A program made the position numbers and the translations under genes. DNA of 5,373 bases from assembly GCA_020629815.1 (NCBI GenBank), contig JAHDCN010000102.1:1-5373 (forward strand), in the 5' to 3' direction. Below the pieces are notes generated by a model. The model saw only the letters and a program-made list of their open reading frames with translations, ran no database searches and had not been told where the DNA came from. Shown here in pieces: positions 1 through 5,373 of the stretch. Every line of letters begins with the position of its first letter. Position 1 is the stretch's first letter. This DNA is from Verrucomicrobiota bacterium (lineage in GTDB: Bacteria; Verrucomicrobiota; Verrucomicrobiia; Verrucomicrobiales; DEV007).

Positions 1-875
1 AAGGTCCACTTTCCGTTCACCCACTTGTAGACATTATTCAGTGCATTGGTGCGCTTGCTGACATCCTGGTGAGTCGAATGCACATAGTCGGGATGCGCAG
101 GTGAGCGCGGGTCCTTGGGATCGGTGCCAATATTGTAGCGTCGCTTCCGATGCATTCGGTTGACCTGAGGCTTGTTGGCTTTTTCCCATTCCAACCGCTT
201 CGTTTCCAGACGGGCAAGCTGCATGGCGCGAGCACCAGGTGGGTCAAAAAAGACTGCGTGTTCCTCCAGCCGCAATTCGATCCCTGTGGTTTGTGAAATC
301 GAGAGAAGCACCGCCGATACTGGAACATTTCTCAGGCTGAAGGAAACCGGCATCTCAGCATCAATCCGCCGACTGATGATTACATTCACGCCGCGCCCGT
401 CTGCAGAAGACTCAACCGAGCGCAGATGAATATAATCCACGACGTCCCGCAACGGAGCCTCATCGAACTCGACGGAGTCGAAGATAATCTCCCGCGCTCG
501 AGCAGTATTCACAAACCTACCCGTTTGCTCATTCTCCAGCGGTTCACGATCCCCCATTTCACCAGTATGAGGCGGCAGCACATGCAAGGTCCGTCCCTCT
601 TTTTTCCAGTCATATCCGGCCTGATCAAAAACATAGGTCAGCGCCACACCACGCGGCAGATTCGTCAGGCGCAAGGTCACCAACTGCTCCCGGTCCACTT
701 CCGGATGAAAAACGCAGTTGTAGGCACCGGTGCCGGTTTGCAGAGATTGAACCGCTATATGCAAAGGCGTTTCCTGAAACTCCGTGCCTTCCACCCAATT
801 GAAATTTTTCTGCGCTACGGCGCTTGATGCGAGGGCGACGATACTAACAACCAGGAAACCGACAATCTTTTGCAT
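1..875 (-). CDS. Exported protein with two STN/secretin-N0-like repeats, 3' end missing (runs off the left edge)
   Basis: The frame is open from an ATG at 875-873 to the window edge (291 codons, no stop), so the C-terminus is missing. Residues 1-21 form a Sec signal peptide: K3, a hydrophobic core, then AVA before Q22. Two similar modules follow, at about residues 30-101 and 129-212. Each has the pattern F.E.PL..(V)...., a predicted strand (VFHPEV; VIISRRID), a V.L.L.NLP or VSFSLRNVP segment, and a closing ..L.VLP or .AVFFDP strand. That layout is typical of the STN domain (secretin and TonB short N-terminal domain) found in secretins, FecA-type receptors and many PVC-group proteins. Residues 233-291 are basic and rich in His, Pro and Asn. 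No secretin core is seen, but it could lie beyond the edge. AAAAGAG just upstream is a plausible ribosome-binding site. A periplasmic or outer-membrane role is inferred; the exact function is unknown. Confidence 0.8.
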   Translation of the reverse strand, partial: MQKIVGFLVVSIVALASSAVAQKNFNWVEGTEFQETPLHIAVQSLQTGTGAYNCVFHPEVDREQLVTLRLTNLPRGVALTYVFDQAGYDWKKEGRTLHVLPPHTGEMGDREPLENEQTGRFVNTARAREIIFDSVEFDEAPLRDVVDYIHLRSVESSADGRGVNVIISRRIDAEMPVSFSLRNVPVSAVLLSISQTTGIELRLEEHAVFFDPPGARAMQLARLETKRLEWEKANKPQVNRMHRKRRYNIGTDPKDPRSPAHPDYVHSTHQDVSKRTNALNNVYKWVNGKWT

Positions 876-958
876 GTCTCTTTTCTACCTGAAAGTAGCA
901 GACTCTCTGTCAAAACGGCCTGCTTTCTTTGTAAAAGTTGAGTAAAAACGCCCTCTCT

Positions 959-978
959 GTTTCAGCAAAATCCGAAAC
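959..978 (-). terminator. Stem-loop directly after the CPXCG gene stop codon (weak terminator or processing site)
   Basis: On the minus strand the stop codon is followed at once by GTTTCGG, a six-base loop, then CTGAAAC. This is a seven-pair stem with one G-U pair. Five T residues (bases 948-944) occur only ten bases after the stem, so it is not a textbook intrinsic terminator. It could partly separate the STN-domain gene from the three genes upstream, or act as an RNA processing or stability element. It may also be chance. Confidence 0.25.
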
Positions 979-1161
979 TTACTCCTCCAATCCACGAGCA
1001 TCGGCGACCACTTCTTCTTCGACCTCGTCAAACCAGCACGAGATCATCATCGGCCGGCAGCAAACTTCGCAATCGTAGTCCAGATCACAGGGAACTTCGT
1101 TTCGACCGGGGAGAGGGATCGAGAAATTCTCGAAACAGGTCGGACAGGTGACAGTGCCCAT
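979..1161 (-). CDS. CPXCG-motif cysteine-rich small protein (Cys_rich_CPXG family)
   Basis: This is a 60-residue protein of the small Cys_rich_CPXG family, whose members are usually about 60-70 residues and of unknown function. The family hallmarks are present: an N-terminal CPxC knuckle (C6, C9), then a second knuckle, D-C-E-V-C-C-R-P (C31, C34, C35), and an acidic C-terminus. C6/C9 and C31/C34 probably bind one metal ion, most likely zinc. Two things are unusual: the usual glycine after the first CPxC is phenylalanine (F10), and there is an extra cysteine at C25. The ATG lies three bases after the stop of the zinc-ribbon membrane protein gene, with AAAGG about nine bases upstream, inside the end of that gene. 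Translational coupling is therefore likely. The protein is probably cytoplasmic, since no signal peptide or membrane segment is seen. Confidence 0.88.
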   Translation of the reverse strand: MGTVTCPTCFENFSIPLPGRNEVPCDLDYDCEVCCRPMMISCWFDEVEEEVVADARGLEE

Positions 1162-1164
1162 TGG

Positions 1165-1932
1165 TTACGCCTTTTGCGAAACTGCCGGCGCCTTCGGCCG
1201 TGCCGTGAGAGCACACATCAGCACACCAAAAACAACTCCACCGCCAAACCAAACCGGTAACTGAGAAAGAGCGCTGCCTATCATGGTAGTCGGCTTGGCA
1301 AAAGCGTAATTGTTCAATCCCCACATGATCACGGTCATCACAGTCCACATCCAGAGGCCAAAGACCAGCCCCATAGTGATGAAAGTCTTCGGAGTCGTCG
1401 TGACCTCATGTGGATTCCCTACCCGACGCAGCGGGCGCTTGTGGAAAAACCAGAGATACGGCGGAAACCAGTAGACGATTGTCGCTACCAGAATGATCTG
1501 GGAAAAATAGTTCCACAAACAGCGGATCGGAGCGCCGCAGGACTGACAACCGAGACCGCGCCAGTTTCCGAATGCATTTCCATGGCTCCACAATTTCGCA
1601 GAATGCAATTCGCCGCATTTTTCACACGGAATCCACGTCCGCTCGTTCAGAGGCAAATCACAGGACCGGCAAACAATCTGGTTCTCAGGAATACGATTAC
1701 CGAAGAAAAGTTCATTCACTGCCACCGCCGGATTCCAGCGCCAGTGTTTCAATCCGACGCTCTCTTCATCCCGCTCACGCATATCGTCCGATCCACATTC
1801 GGGACAACAATGCTTTTCCGGTGAAGAAAGTGGCGACTGCTCCGGAGCATGATGCTCCCCTTTTTTGCCTAACCCGGAAACGGATAAGGAAGGACTTGGC
1901 TCAAGCAGTTTCACAGTTCGAAGGGGGCACAA
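1165..1932 (-). CDS. Double zinc-ribbon membrane protein, function unknown
   Basis: This is a protein of up to 255 residues. The N-terminal soluble half has four CxxC knuckles: C43/C46, C88/C91, C103/C106 and C129/C132. They would form two zinc ribbons, the second within W100-G133. Three hydrophobic helices follow, at about residues 139-163 (aromatic-rich, with a PP kink), 184-208 and 217-243. The tail is short and basic. I do not recognise a named family. The order of zinc ribbon then membrane helices resembles many uncharacterised membrane-anchored sensor or adaptor proteins. The start is uncertain: a TAG stop two codons upstream limits the frame, no ATG occurs before the first knuckle, and the candidates are TTG (1932, used here) or GTG at codon 7 (1914). 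Neither has a clear Shine-Dalgarno. The first 40 residues look disordered. The gene lies 29 bases after the ankyrin lipoprotein gene and 3 bases before the CPXCG gene. Confidence 0.75.
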   Translation of the reverse strand: MCPLRTVKLLEPSPSLSVSGLGKKGEHHAPEQSPLSSPEKHCCPECGSDDMRERDEESVGLKHWRWNPAVAVNELFFGNRIPENQIVCRSCDLPLNERTWIPCEKCGELHSAKLWSHGNAFGNWRGLGCQSCGAPIRCLWNYFSQIILVATIVYWFPPYLWFFHKRPLRRVGNPHEVTTTPKTFITMGLVFGLWMWTVMTVIMWGLNNYAFAKPTTMIGSALSQLPVWFGGGVVFGVLMCALTARPKAPAVSQKA

Positions 1933-1961
1933 ACTCTAAGTTGGGAAGGAGAACCTTTCGC

Positions 1962-3590
1962 TTAGCGAACGCCATCCCGGGAAATCGTGGACACCTTCTC
2001 CGAGCTCAGGTCTTTCACCACAACACCGTTGGGGCGGATATCCAGAACCTGATAGTCCACCTCGCCGAGGCCTGGCTGATTGGTCCGGAAGACGTCACCC
2101 GTTTTCACCACATAGCGGTAGTCACTACCCGGCGAAGTCAGCACTGCGTAGGCATCAGAAGAATAGCCGGAGACATCCTTAACCAGAAGGTGAGTCGAGC
2201 CAGTCTGAGTATTCTGAATCGTGGCGCGGGATACATCGACCATCTCGCCTTTGCCTTCTTTGGAGGCGACAAACTTCTTCGTCACATCCTGCACTTTGAA
2301 ATCCGTGCCCGGAATCATCTGTCCGGCCTGAACAGAAACGGGAGCCGCTTGCTGCTCAGTTGAGAGCATTTTAATACTTGCGGAATCACCCTCCACACCT
2401 GCCAGCATGACCGGCAGTGGCTGCTCGCGATATCCGGCGAGCACAAATGAATCTACCGGTGCCTGCTTGGCAGAACGGGAAGAAATGGTCGAGCCATTCA
2501 GCGCAACCATAGGTTTGGTCTTCGCAGACTCCTGCACTTGCTGTCTCATCTTGCTGCGGGCAAAAGCCGTATTTATTGGTGATGGCTGACTCACACGAGT
2601 CGTCTCCATTTTCGCATCCGGAACTGCCTGCGGAGCATCCTCGGAAATACCGAACTGAATATTGTTGGTCGCCAAATCCTGGCTCTGCATGAAGTCCTCC
2701 GAAAGCACCTCAACTTCGTCGAGAACCTCATCTGCGGCCCCTTCCAAAAGAGCGACCTGCGCAGCATTCATCTCTTCTTTAATATCACTACCCTCTTGAG
2801 ACTCGCCCCAAAGATTGGGGTTCATGATCAAATCGCGGATGTCAGTAAAGCCGGATGTCTCAGCAATCGTCGCTGCCGTCTGGCCGCTTTCATTCAGAGA
2901 GTAGGGATTTGCCTGATTCTGCAACAGCATACGAACGGCCTCCTGATTGCCGTTTTGCGCAGCAATCATCAATGGAGTCTGTCCCTCAGGTGAACGGCCA
3001 TTGATGTAAGCGCCCTGTCCGAGCAGATACCGGATCACTGCAGCATCACCACTAAAGCTGGCCAGCAGGAGCGAATCATTCAGCTGCTCCTGCGAAGCTT
3101 CACCGGAAAGCAATTCCACAATATTCGAGTGACCATTGTAGGCAGCGATTGAGAGGGGAATCCAACCCTCTTCGTCCTCAGCATTCACGTCTGCCCCTCT
3201 TTCAATCAGCAAACGCGCCACATCGTCATAGCCTTTTGCCGAGGCGGAAATTAAAGCATCCCTTCCCGCCGAATTGGCGATAGTCGGATCGGCACCTGTA
3301 CCAAGCAGCATTTCGACAACATCCTTGCGCCCGTTCATCGCACTTTGGATCAAAGCCGTGTTGCCGTTCGCGTCGGTCGCGTCCACGTTCATGCCCGCCG
3401 TATGGAAAAGTTGGACACTGTCGATATCACCCGAGCTGGCTGCTGCGATATAATCTTCCGCGGTAAACGTATAATCCCTGCTGGAGAGGGTTTTCATCGC
3501 CGTTTTCTCGGGATTACTGCAACTGGTCAGACCGAGACACATAAAGAGGAGAACAGAGCCTCCGAAAATTCCAAGCGATTTGGCTTTCAT
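1962..3590 (-). CDS. Ankyrin-repeat lipoprotein with a C-terminal tandem beta-domain (PilP/GspC-like, inferred)
   Basis: This is a 542-residue protein. Residues 1-24 are a lipoprotein signal: K2 and K4, a hydrophobic core, and the lipobox L-T-S-C with lipidated C24. S25 at +2 does not suggest inner-membrane retention by the E. coli rule. Six to seven ankyrin repeats span about residues 43-256, with clear G.TAL/TPL..AA..G....V..LL..GA(D/N) signatures (for example 76-105, 109-138, 203-232). The fourth repeat, near 142-165, is shortened. Residues 260-384 are a linker, first acidic and helical (E/D-rich 263-295), then Ser/Gln/Lys-rich. The C-terminus looks like two small beta domains: 385-471, with an IPGTDFKV motif near 426, and 472-542, with YVVKTGDVF (493-501) and YQVLDIRPNGVVVKD (513-527). 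The second pattern resembles the homology regions of PilP/GspC-type secretion proteins; this is my inference. The ATG is fixed by the lipoprotein signal, and no strong ribosome-binding site precedes it. It is the first gene of the minus-strand cluster. Confidence 0.85.
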   Translation of the reverse strand: MKAKSLGIFGGSVLLFMCLGLTSCSNPEKTAMKTLSSRDYTFTAEDYIAAASSGDIDSVQLFHTAGMNVDATDANGNTALIQSAMNGRKDVVEMLLGTGADPTIANSAGRDALISASAKGYDDVARLLIERGADVNAEDEEGWIPLSIAAYNGHSNIVELLSGEASQEQLNDSLLLASFSGDAAVIRYLLGQGAYINGRSPEGQTPLMIAAQNGNQEAVRMLLQNQANPYSLNESGQTAATIAETSGFTDIRDLIMNPNLWGESQEGSDIKEEMNAAQVALLEGAADEVLDEVEVLSEDFMQSQDLATNNIQFGISEDAPQAVPDAKMETTRVSQPSPINTAFARSKMRQQVQESAKTKPMVALNGSTISSRSAKQAPVDSFVLAGYREQPLPVMLAGVEGDSASIKMLSTEQQAAPVSVQAGQMIPGTDFKVQDVTKKFVASKEGKGEMVDVSRATIQNTQTGSTHLLVKDVSGYSSDAYAVLTSPGSDYRYVVKTGDVFRTNQPGLGEVDYQVLDIRPNGVVVKDLSSEKVSTISRDGVR

Positions 3591-3629
3591 ATTTGAACTT
3601 TGTTTTTACGAAAATTTGGACTCATTCTA

Positions 3630-3657
3630 ATCCTAATGGCCGAAATTAAGTTTTCAA
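3630..3657 (-). promoter_or_regulatory. Candidate sigma70-type promoter for the ankyrin lipoprotein cluster
   Basis: On the minus strand TTGAAA (3657-3652) is followed after 16 bases by TAGGAT (3635-3630). These match the -35 and -10 consensus at five and four of six positions. It would start a transcript about 30-35 bases before the lipoprotein ATG. AT-rich DNA gives chance matches easily, so this is only a candidate. Confidence 0.3.
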
Positions 3658-3676
3658 CGCATATTTTTAAATAAAA

Positions 3677-3704
3677 CTGATATTTTAGGTATCTTAACTA
3701 AAAT
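3677..3704 (+). promoter_or_regulatory. Candidate promoter for the FAD oxidoreductase-methyltransferase pair
   Basis: TAAAAT at 3699-3704 matches the -10 consensus at five of six positions. CTGATA at 3677-3682, 16 bases upstream, is a weak -35. If this promoter is used, transcription would start at or next to the GTG start codon at 3710. The message would then be leaderless, which would fit the lack of any Shine-Dalgarno sequence before that gene. The region is AT-rich and chance is possible. Confidence 0.25.
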
Positions 3705-3709
3705 CCTTT

Positions 3710-4768
3710 GTGAAAATCGACTATCTCATCGTTGGACAGGGTTTGGCGGGGTCATTGCTGGCTTGGCAACTGCTCGCGCGTGGCAAGCGCGTGCTTGTCG
3801 TCGATCGCGACGAAACCGATACCTCATCCAAAGTTGCAGCCGGGCTGGTGAACCCAATTGCCGGCGCGCGGTTTCACATTCCACCCGGATTAGAGGAACG
3901 GCTGCAGTTTGCCCGAAAATTTTATTGGGAACGGGAGGAAGAGCTTCAAGATCAGTTCTATCACCACGTCCGAATGATTCGCCTGTTTCGAAATCAGGAA
4001 GAGCGGGATCGCTGGGAAAAGAAAAAACGGGATGGTGATTCCTTTCTTCAGCAAAACTGCCTTCCCCTCGAAGTAGACGAATCGATTATCCCGAATCATC
4101 ACGGAGGATTCGAAACGAGAGGCAGCGGCTGGCTCGACGTGCCCCGATTCCTGGAGCACACCCGCCAGCATCTTCTCGAACGCGCCGCCTACGCGATTGG
4201 AAAGGTAAAGAGCCGAGACGTCGCCGCCCACGAATATGGCGTGCAGTGGAAAAACATTTTTGCCGAAGGCGTGATCTTTTGTCAGGGCTGGCGCGGCGAT
4301 CGAAACCACTTCTTTGAACGAATCCCGATGAACCCGGTAAAAGGCGAGATTCTCAAGATCAACTGCCCGAACCTCATCGGCGAAACCCGGATCATCAACA
4401 AAGGCGGCTGGTTACTGCCACAGGGCAACGGGACTTTTCGTGCCGGGTCGAACTACGATCACGGCTTCACTGATGCTCAACCCGGCGACCGGGCGAGAAA
4501 TGAAATCGAACAAAAAATTCGCGGAATCACAAATGCGGATTTTCACGTTGTCGGACACCGCGCTGGCATCCGGCCAGTAATTCGCCGGAGTCAGGTGATC
4601 GCCGGCAGCCATCCGAAATTCCCAAGAGTCGCTTTCTTCAACGGACTTGGCTCCAAAGGCGTGTCCAATGGCCCTTTTTACGCAAACGCCCTCGCCGAAC
4701 ACCTCACGTCCGGAGCTCCCCTCCCCTCTGAATGTCGACTCTCGGAATATTTCGACCTGACCTCATGA
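3710..4768 (+). CDS. FAD-dependent oxidoreductase of the DAO family, probably a MnmC(o)/MnmL-like tRNA cmnm5U oxidase
   Basis: This 352-residue protein has the DAO fold. The N-terminal dinucleotide-binding motif is G9-Q-G-L-A-G14 with the ribose-binding acid D32 after strand LVV. It is followed by SSKVAAGLVNPIAGARF (39-55), PVKGEIL (209-215), WLLPQGNGTFRAGSNYDHG (about 234-252), AGIRPVIRRSQVIAG (285-299) and the second FAD-contact loop FNGLGSKGVSNGP (310-322). Nothing suggests export. The order of GWL.P, a G(A/S)xYxHG strand, G(I/V)R and GLGS(K/R)G resembles, from memory, the oxidoreductase domain of E. coli MnmC. That domain converts cmnm5(s2)U34 of tRNA to nm5(s2)U34. The next gene, overlapping by ATGA, is a MnmM methyltransferase that would use that product, which supports the role. 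A general amino-acid oxidase (glycine or D-amino acid) is the alternative. The start is GTG: an in-frame TAA at 3695 rules out anything upstream except non-standard codons, and the Rossmann strand begins at residue 3. Confidence 0.8.
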   Translation: MKIDYLIVGQGLAGSLLAWQLLARGKRVLVVDRDETDTSSKVAAGLVNPIAGARFHIPPGLEERLQFARKFYWEREEELQDQFYHHVRMIRLFRNQEERDRWEKKKRDGDSFLQQNCLPLEVDESIIPNHHGGFETRGSGWLDVPRFLEHTRQHLLERAAYAIGKVKSRDVAAHEYGVQWKNIFAEGVIFCQGWRGDRNHFFERIPMNPVKGEILKINCPNLIGETRIINKGGWLLPQGNGTFRAGSNYDHGFTDAQPGDRARNEIEQKIRGITNADFHVVGHRAGIRPVIRRSQVIAGSHPKFPRVAFFNGLGSKGVSNGPFYANALAEHLTSGAPLPSECRLSEYFDLTS

Positions 4769-5337
4769 ATCGCAAGCCGCTTCCCCGCGCCACCGAACTG
4801 GCCCACGAACTGATTCGCCAACGCGTCGAGTCTGGAGATACCGTAGCTGATCTCACGGTCGGCAATGGTCACGATACACTGTTCCTGTCGAAACTCGTCG
4901 GAGAGGATGGCGAAGTCGTAGGGTTCGATATCCAGCAAGCCGCGATTGATGCAACCGCTCATCGTCTCGGCAACGCGGGAAATGTGAAACTTCATCTGGC
5001 CTGTCACAGCCGCTTTTCCGAATTCGTTTCCACACCTGTCAAAGCAGTGATGGCCAACCTCGGCTACCTGCCATCGGCAGACAAAGCCATCATTACCCGG
5101 GGCGAAAGCAGCGTCACTGCGATTGGAGCCGCAGCAGAATTGCTCACTCCCGGCGGACTGATCACCATCGTTGTCTATACCGGTCACGAAGGTGGAAAAG
5201 AGGAAGCTGAGACGGTCGAAGAGTTCACCTCCACTCTCGATCAATCCAAATTCTCCGTGATTCGATACGGCTTCACCAATCAGGCGAATCATCCTCCCTA
5301 CCTGATCGCTGTGGAGAAGAAACTGGAAAAACGCTGA
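4765..5337 (+). CDS. mnmM: tRNA mnm5s2U34 methyltransferase, MnmM (YtqB/rRNA_methylase family)
   Basis: This is a 190-residue class I SAM-dependent methyltransferase. Family hallmarks are DLTVGNGHDTLFL (29-41, SAM motif I), GFDIQ (53-57, acidic loop binding the SAM ribose), ANLGYLPSADK (97-107, motif IV), LLTPGGLITIVVYTGHEGG (126-144) and, near the C-terminus, NQANHPPYL. This set is specific to the YtqB group, shown in Gram-positive bacteria to methylate nm5s2U34 to mnm5s2U34 in the wobble position of tRNAs for Lys, Glu and Gln. The length is normal for the family. I chose the ATG at 4765 over the in-frame ATG at 4732: it forms an ATGA overlap with the stop of the oxidoreductase gene, and the resulting N-terminus starts directly with the conserved first helix. 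Translation is probably coupled, since no separate ribosome-binding site is clear. The protein is cytoplasmic. With its partner it would complete the last two steps of mnm5s2U synthesis. Confidence 0.85.
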   Translation: MNRKPLPRATELAHELIRQRVESGDTVADLTVGNGHDTLFLSKLVGEDGEVVGFDIQQAAIDATAHRLGNAGNVKLHLACHSRFSEFVSTPVKAVMANLGYLPSADKAIITRGESSVTAIGAAAELLTPGGLITIVVYTGHEGGKEEAETVEEFTSTLDQSKFSVIRYGFTNQANHPPYLIAVEKKLEKR

Positions 5338-5340
5338 CGT

Positions 5341-5371
5341 AACAGGGTTGGGTCAGTCACCCAACAGGGTT
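5341..5371. repeat. Inverted and direct repeat after mnmM, cut by the window edge
   Basis: Four bases after the mnmM stop, GTTGGGT (5347-5353) and ACCCAAC (5359-5365) form a perfect 7-bp inverted repeat with a five-base loop. AACAGGGTT occurs at 5341-5349 and again at 5363-5371, a 22-base period. The hairpin could be the stem of a terminator, but no T-run follows within the window. It could also be the first unit of a short tandem repeat. The sequence beyond the edge would decide. Confidence 0.45.
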
Positions 5372-5373
5372 AG

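Noticed and set aside
172..827. Two plus-strand open frames (172-429 and 426-827) opposite the STN-protein gene.
   Set aside because: They are antisense to a frame with a signal peptide and repeated domains. Their translations show no recognisable domain and are rich in Arg, Ser and His, as expected of shadow frames.
882..913. A perfect TTGACA (minus strand, 913-908) upstream of the STN-protein gene, as a promoter.
   Set aside because: No acceptable -10 lies 16-18 bases downstream (AGGTAG at 17). The nearest, TAGAAA, is 20 bases away and would put the transcript start at the start codon.
903..960. Direct repeat CTCTCTGT at 903-910 and 953-960, exactly 50 bases apart.
   Set aside because: Only 8 bp of simple pyrimidine-rich sequence in a short gap. 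No gene or known element explains it and chance is likely.
1572..2363. A 263-codon plus-strand open frame opposite the zinc-ribbon and ankyrin genes.
   Set aside because: It spans the junction of two well-supported minus-strand genes and encodes no recognisable domain. It appears to be a shadow frame.
3679..3694. Imperfect palindrome GATA-N7-TATC in the divergent intergenic region, as an operator.
   Set aside because: Only four bases per arm in AT-rich DNA, and no regulator gene nearby. This is too weak to call.
4732..4764. Upstream ATG at 4732 as the mnmM start.
   Set aside because: It would add 11 residues deep inside the oxidoreductase gene, with no ribosome-binding site. The ATGA at 4765 fits the family N-terminus and coupling.
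4678..5292. A 204-codon minus-strand open frame opposite mnmM.
   Set aside because: The plus strand here encodes the clear MnmM motifs. The antisense translation has no family signature.

Overview
The window looks like ordinary chromosome of a Gram-negative bacterium. Three envelope or secreted products are visible: a predicted lipoprotein, a signal-peptide protein with STN/secretin-N0-like repeats, and a three-helix zinc-ribbon membrane protein. The GC content is moderate, and Shine-Dalgarno sequences are weak or absent at several starts. Domain style and gene company suggest the Verrucomicrobiota (Opitutae-like) or a relative in the PVC group. That assignment is an impression from the proteins and is not proven. 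No insertion sequence, CRISPR array, rRNA or tRNA is visible.

Layout. Bases 1-3590 hold four genes on the minus strand, read right to left. They are an ankyrin-repeat lipoprotein with a probable tandem beta-domain C-terminus (3590-1962), a zinc-ribbon membrane protein (1932-1165), a 60-residue CPXCG-type cysteine-rich protein (1161-979) and an exported protein with two STN-like repeats that leaves the window at the left edge (875 to beyond 1). The gaps are 29, 3 and 103 bases. The first three therefore look like an operon. The fourth may be cotranscribed, although a small stem-loop sits just before it.

Bases 3591-3709 are an AT-rich divergent intergenic region with a weak promoter candidate in each direction.

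Bases 3710-5337 hold two plus-strand genes that overlap by an ATGA junction. The first is a FAD-dependent oxidoreductase of the DAO family. The second is an unmistakable member of the YtqB/MnmM methyltransferase family. This pairing is the most interesting point in the window. MnmM methylates nm5s2U34 of tRNA to mnm5s2U34. In Escherichia coli the two last steps, FAD-dependent removal of the carboxymethyl group and SAM-dependent methylation, are carried out by the two domains of MnmC. The coupled pair here looks like a two-gene version of that bifunctional enzyme.

The last 36 bases after the second gene hold a 7-bp inverted repeat and a 9-bp direct repeat, cut by the window edge. They may be a terminator or the start of a repeat.
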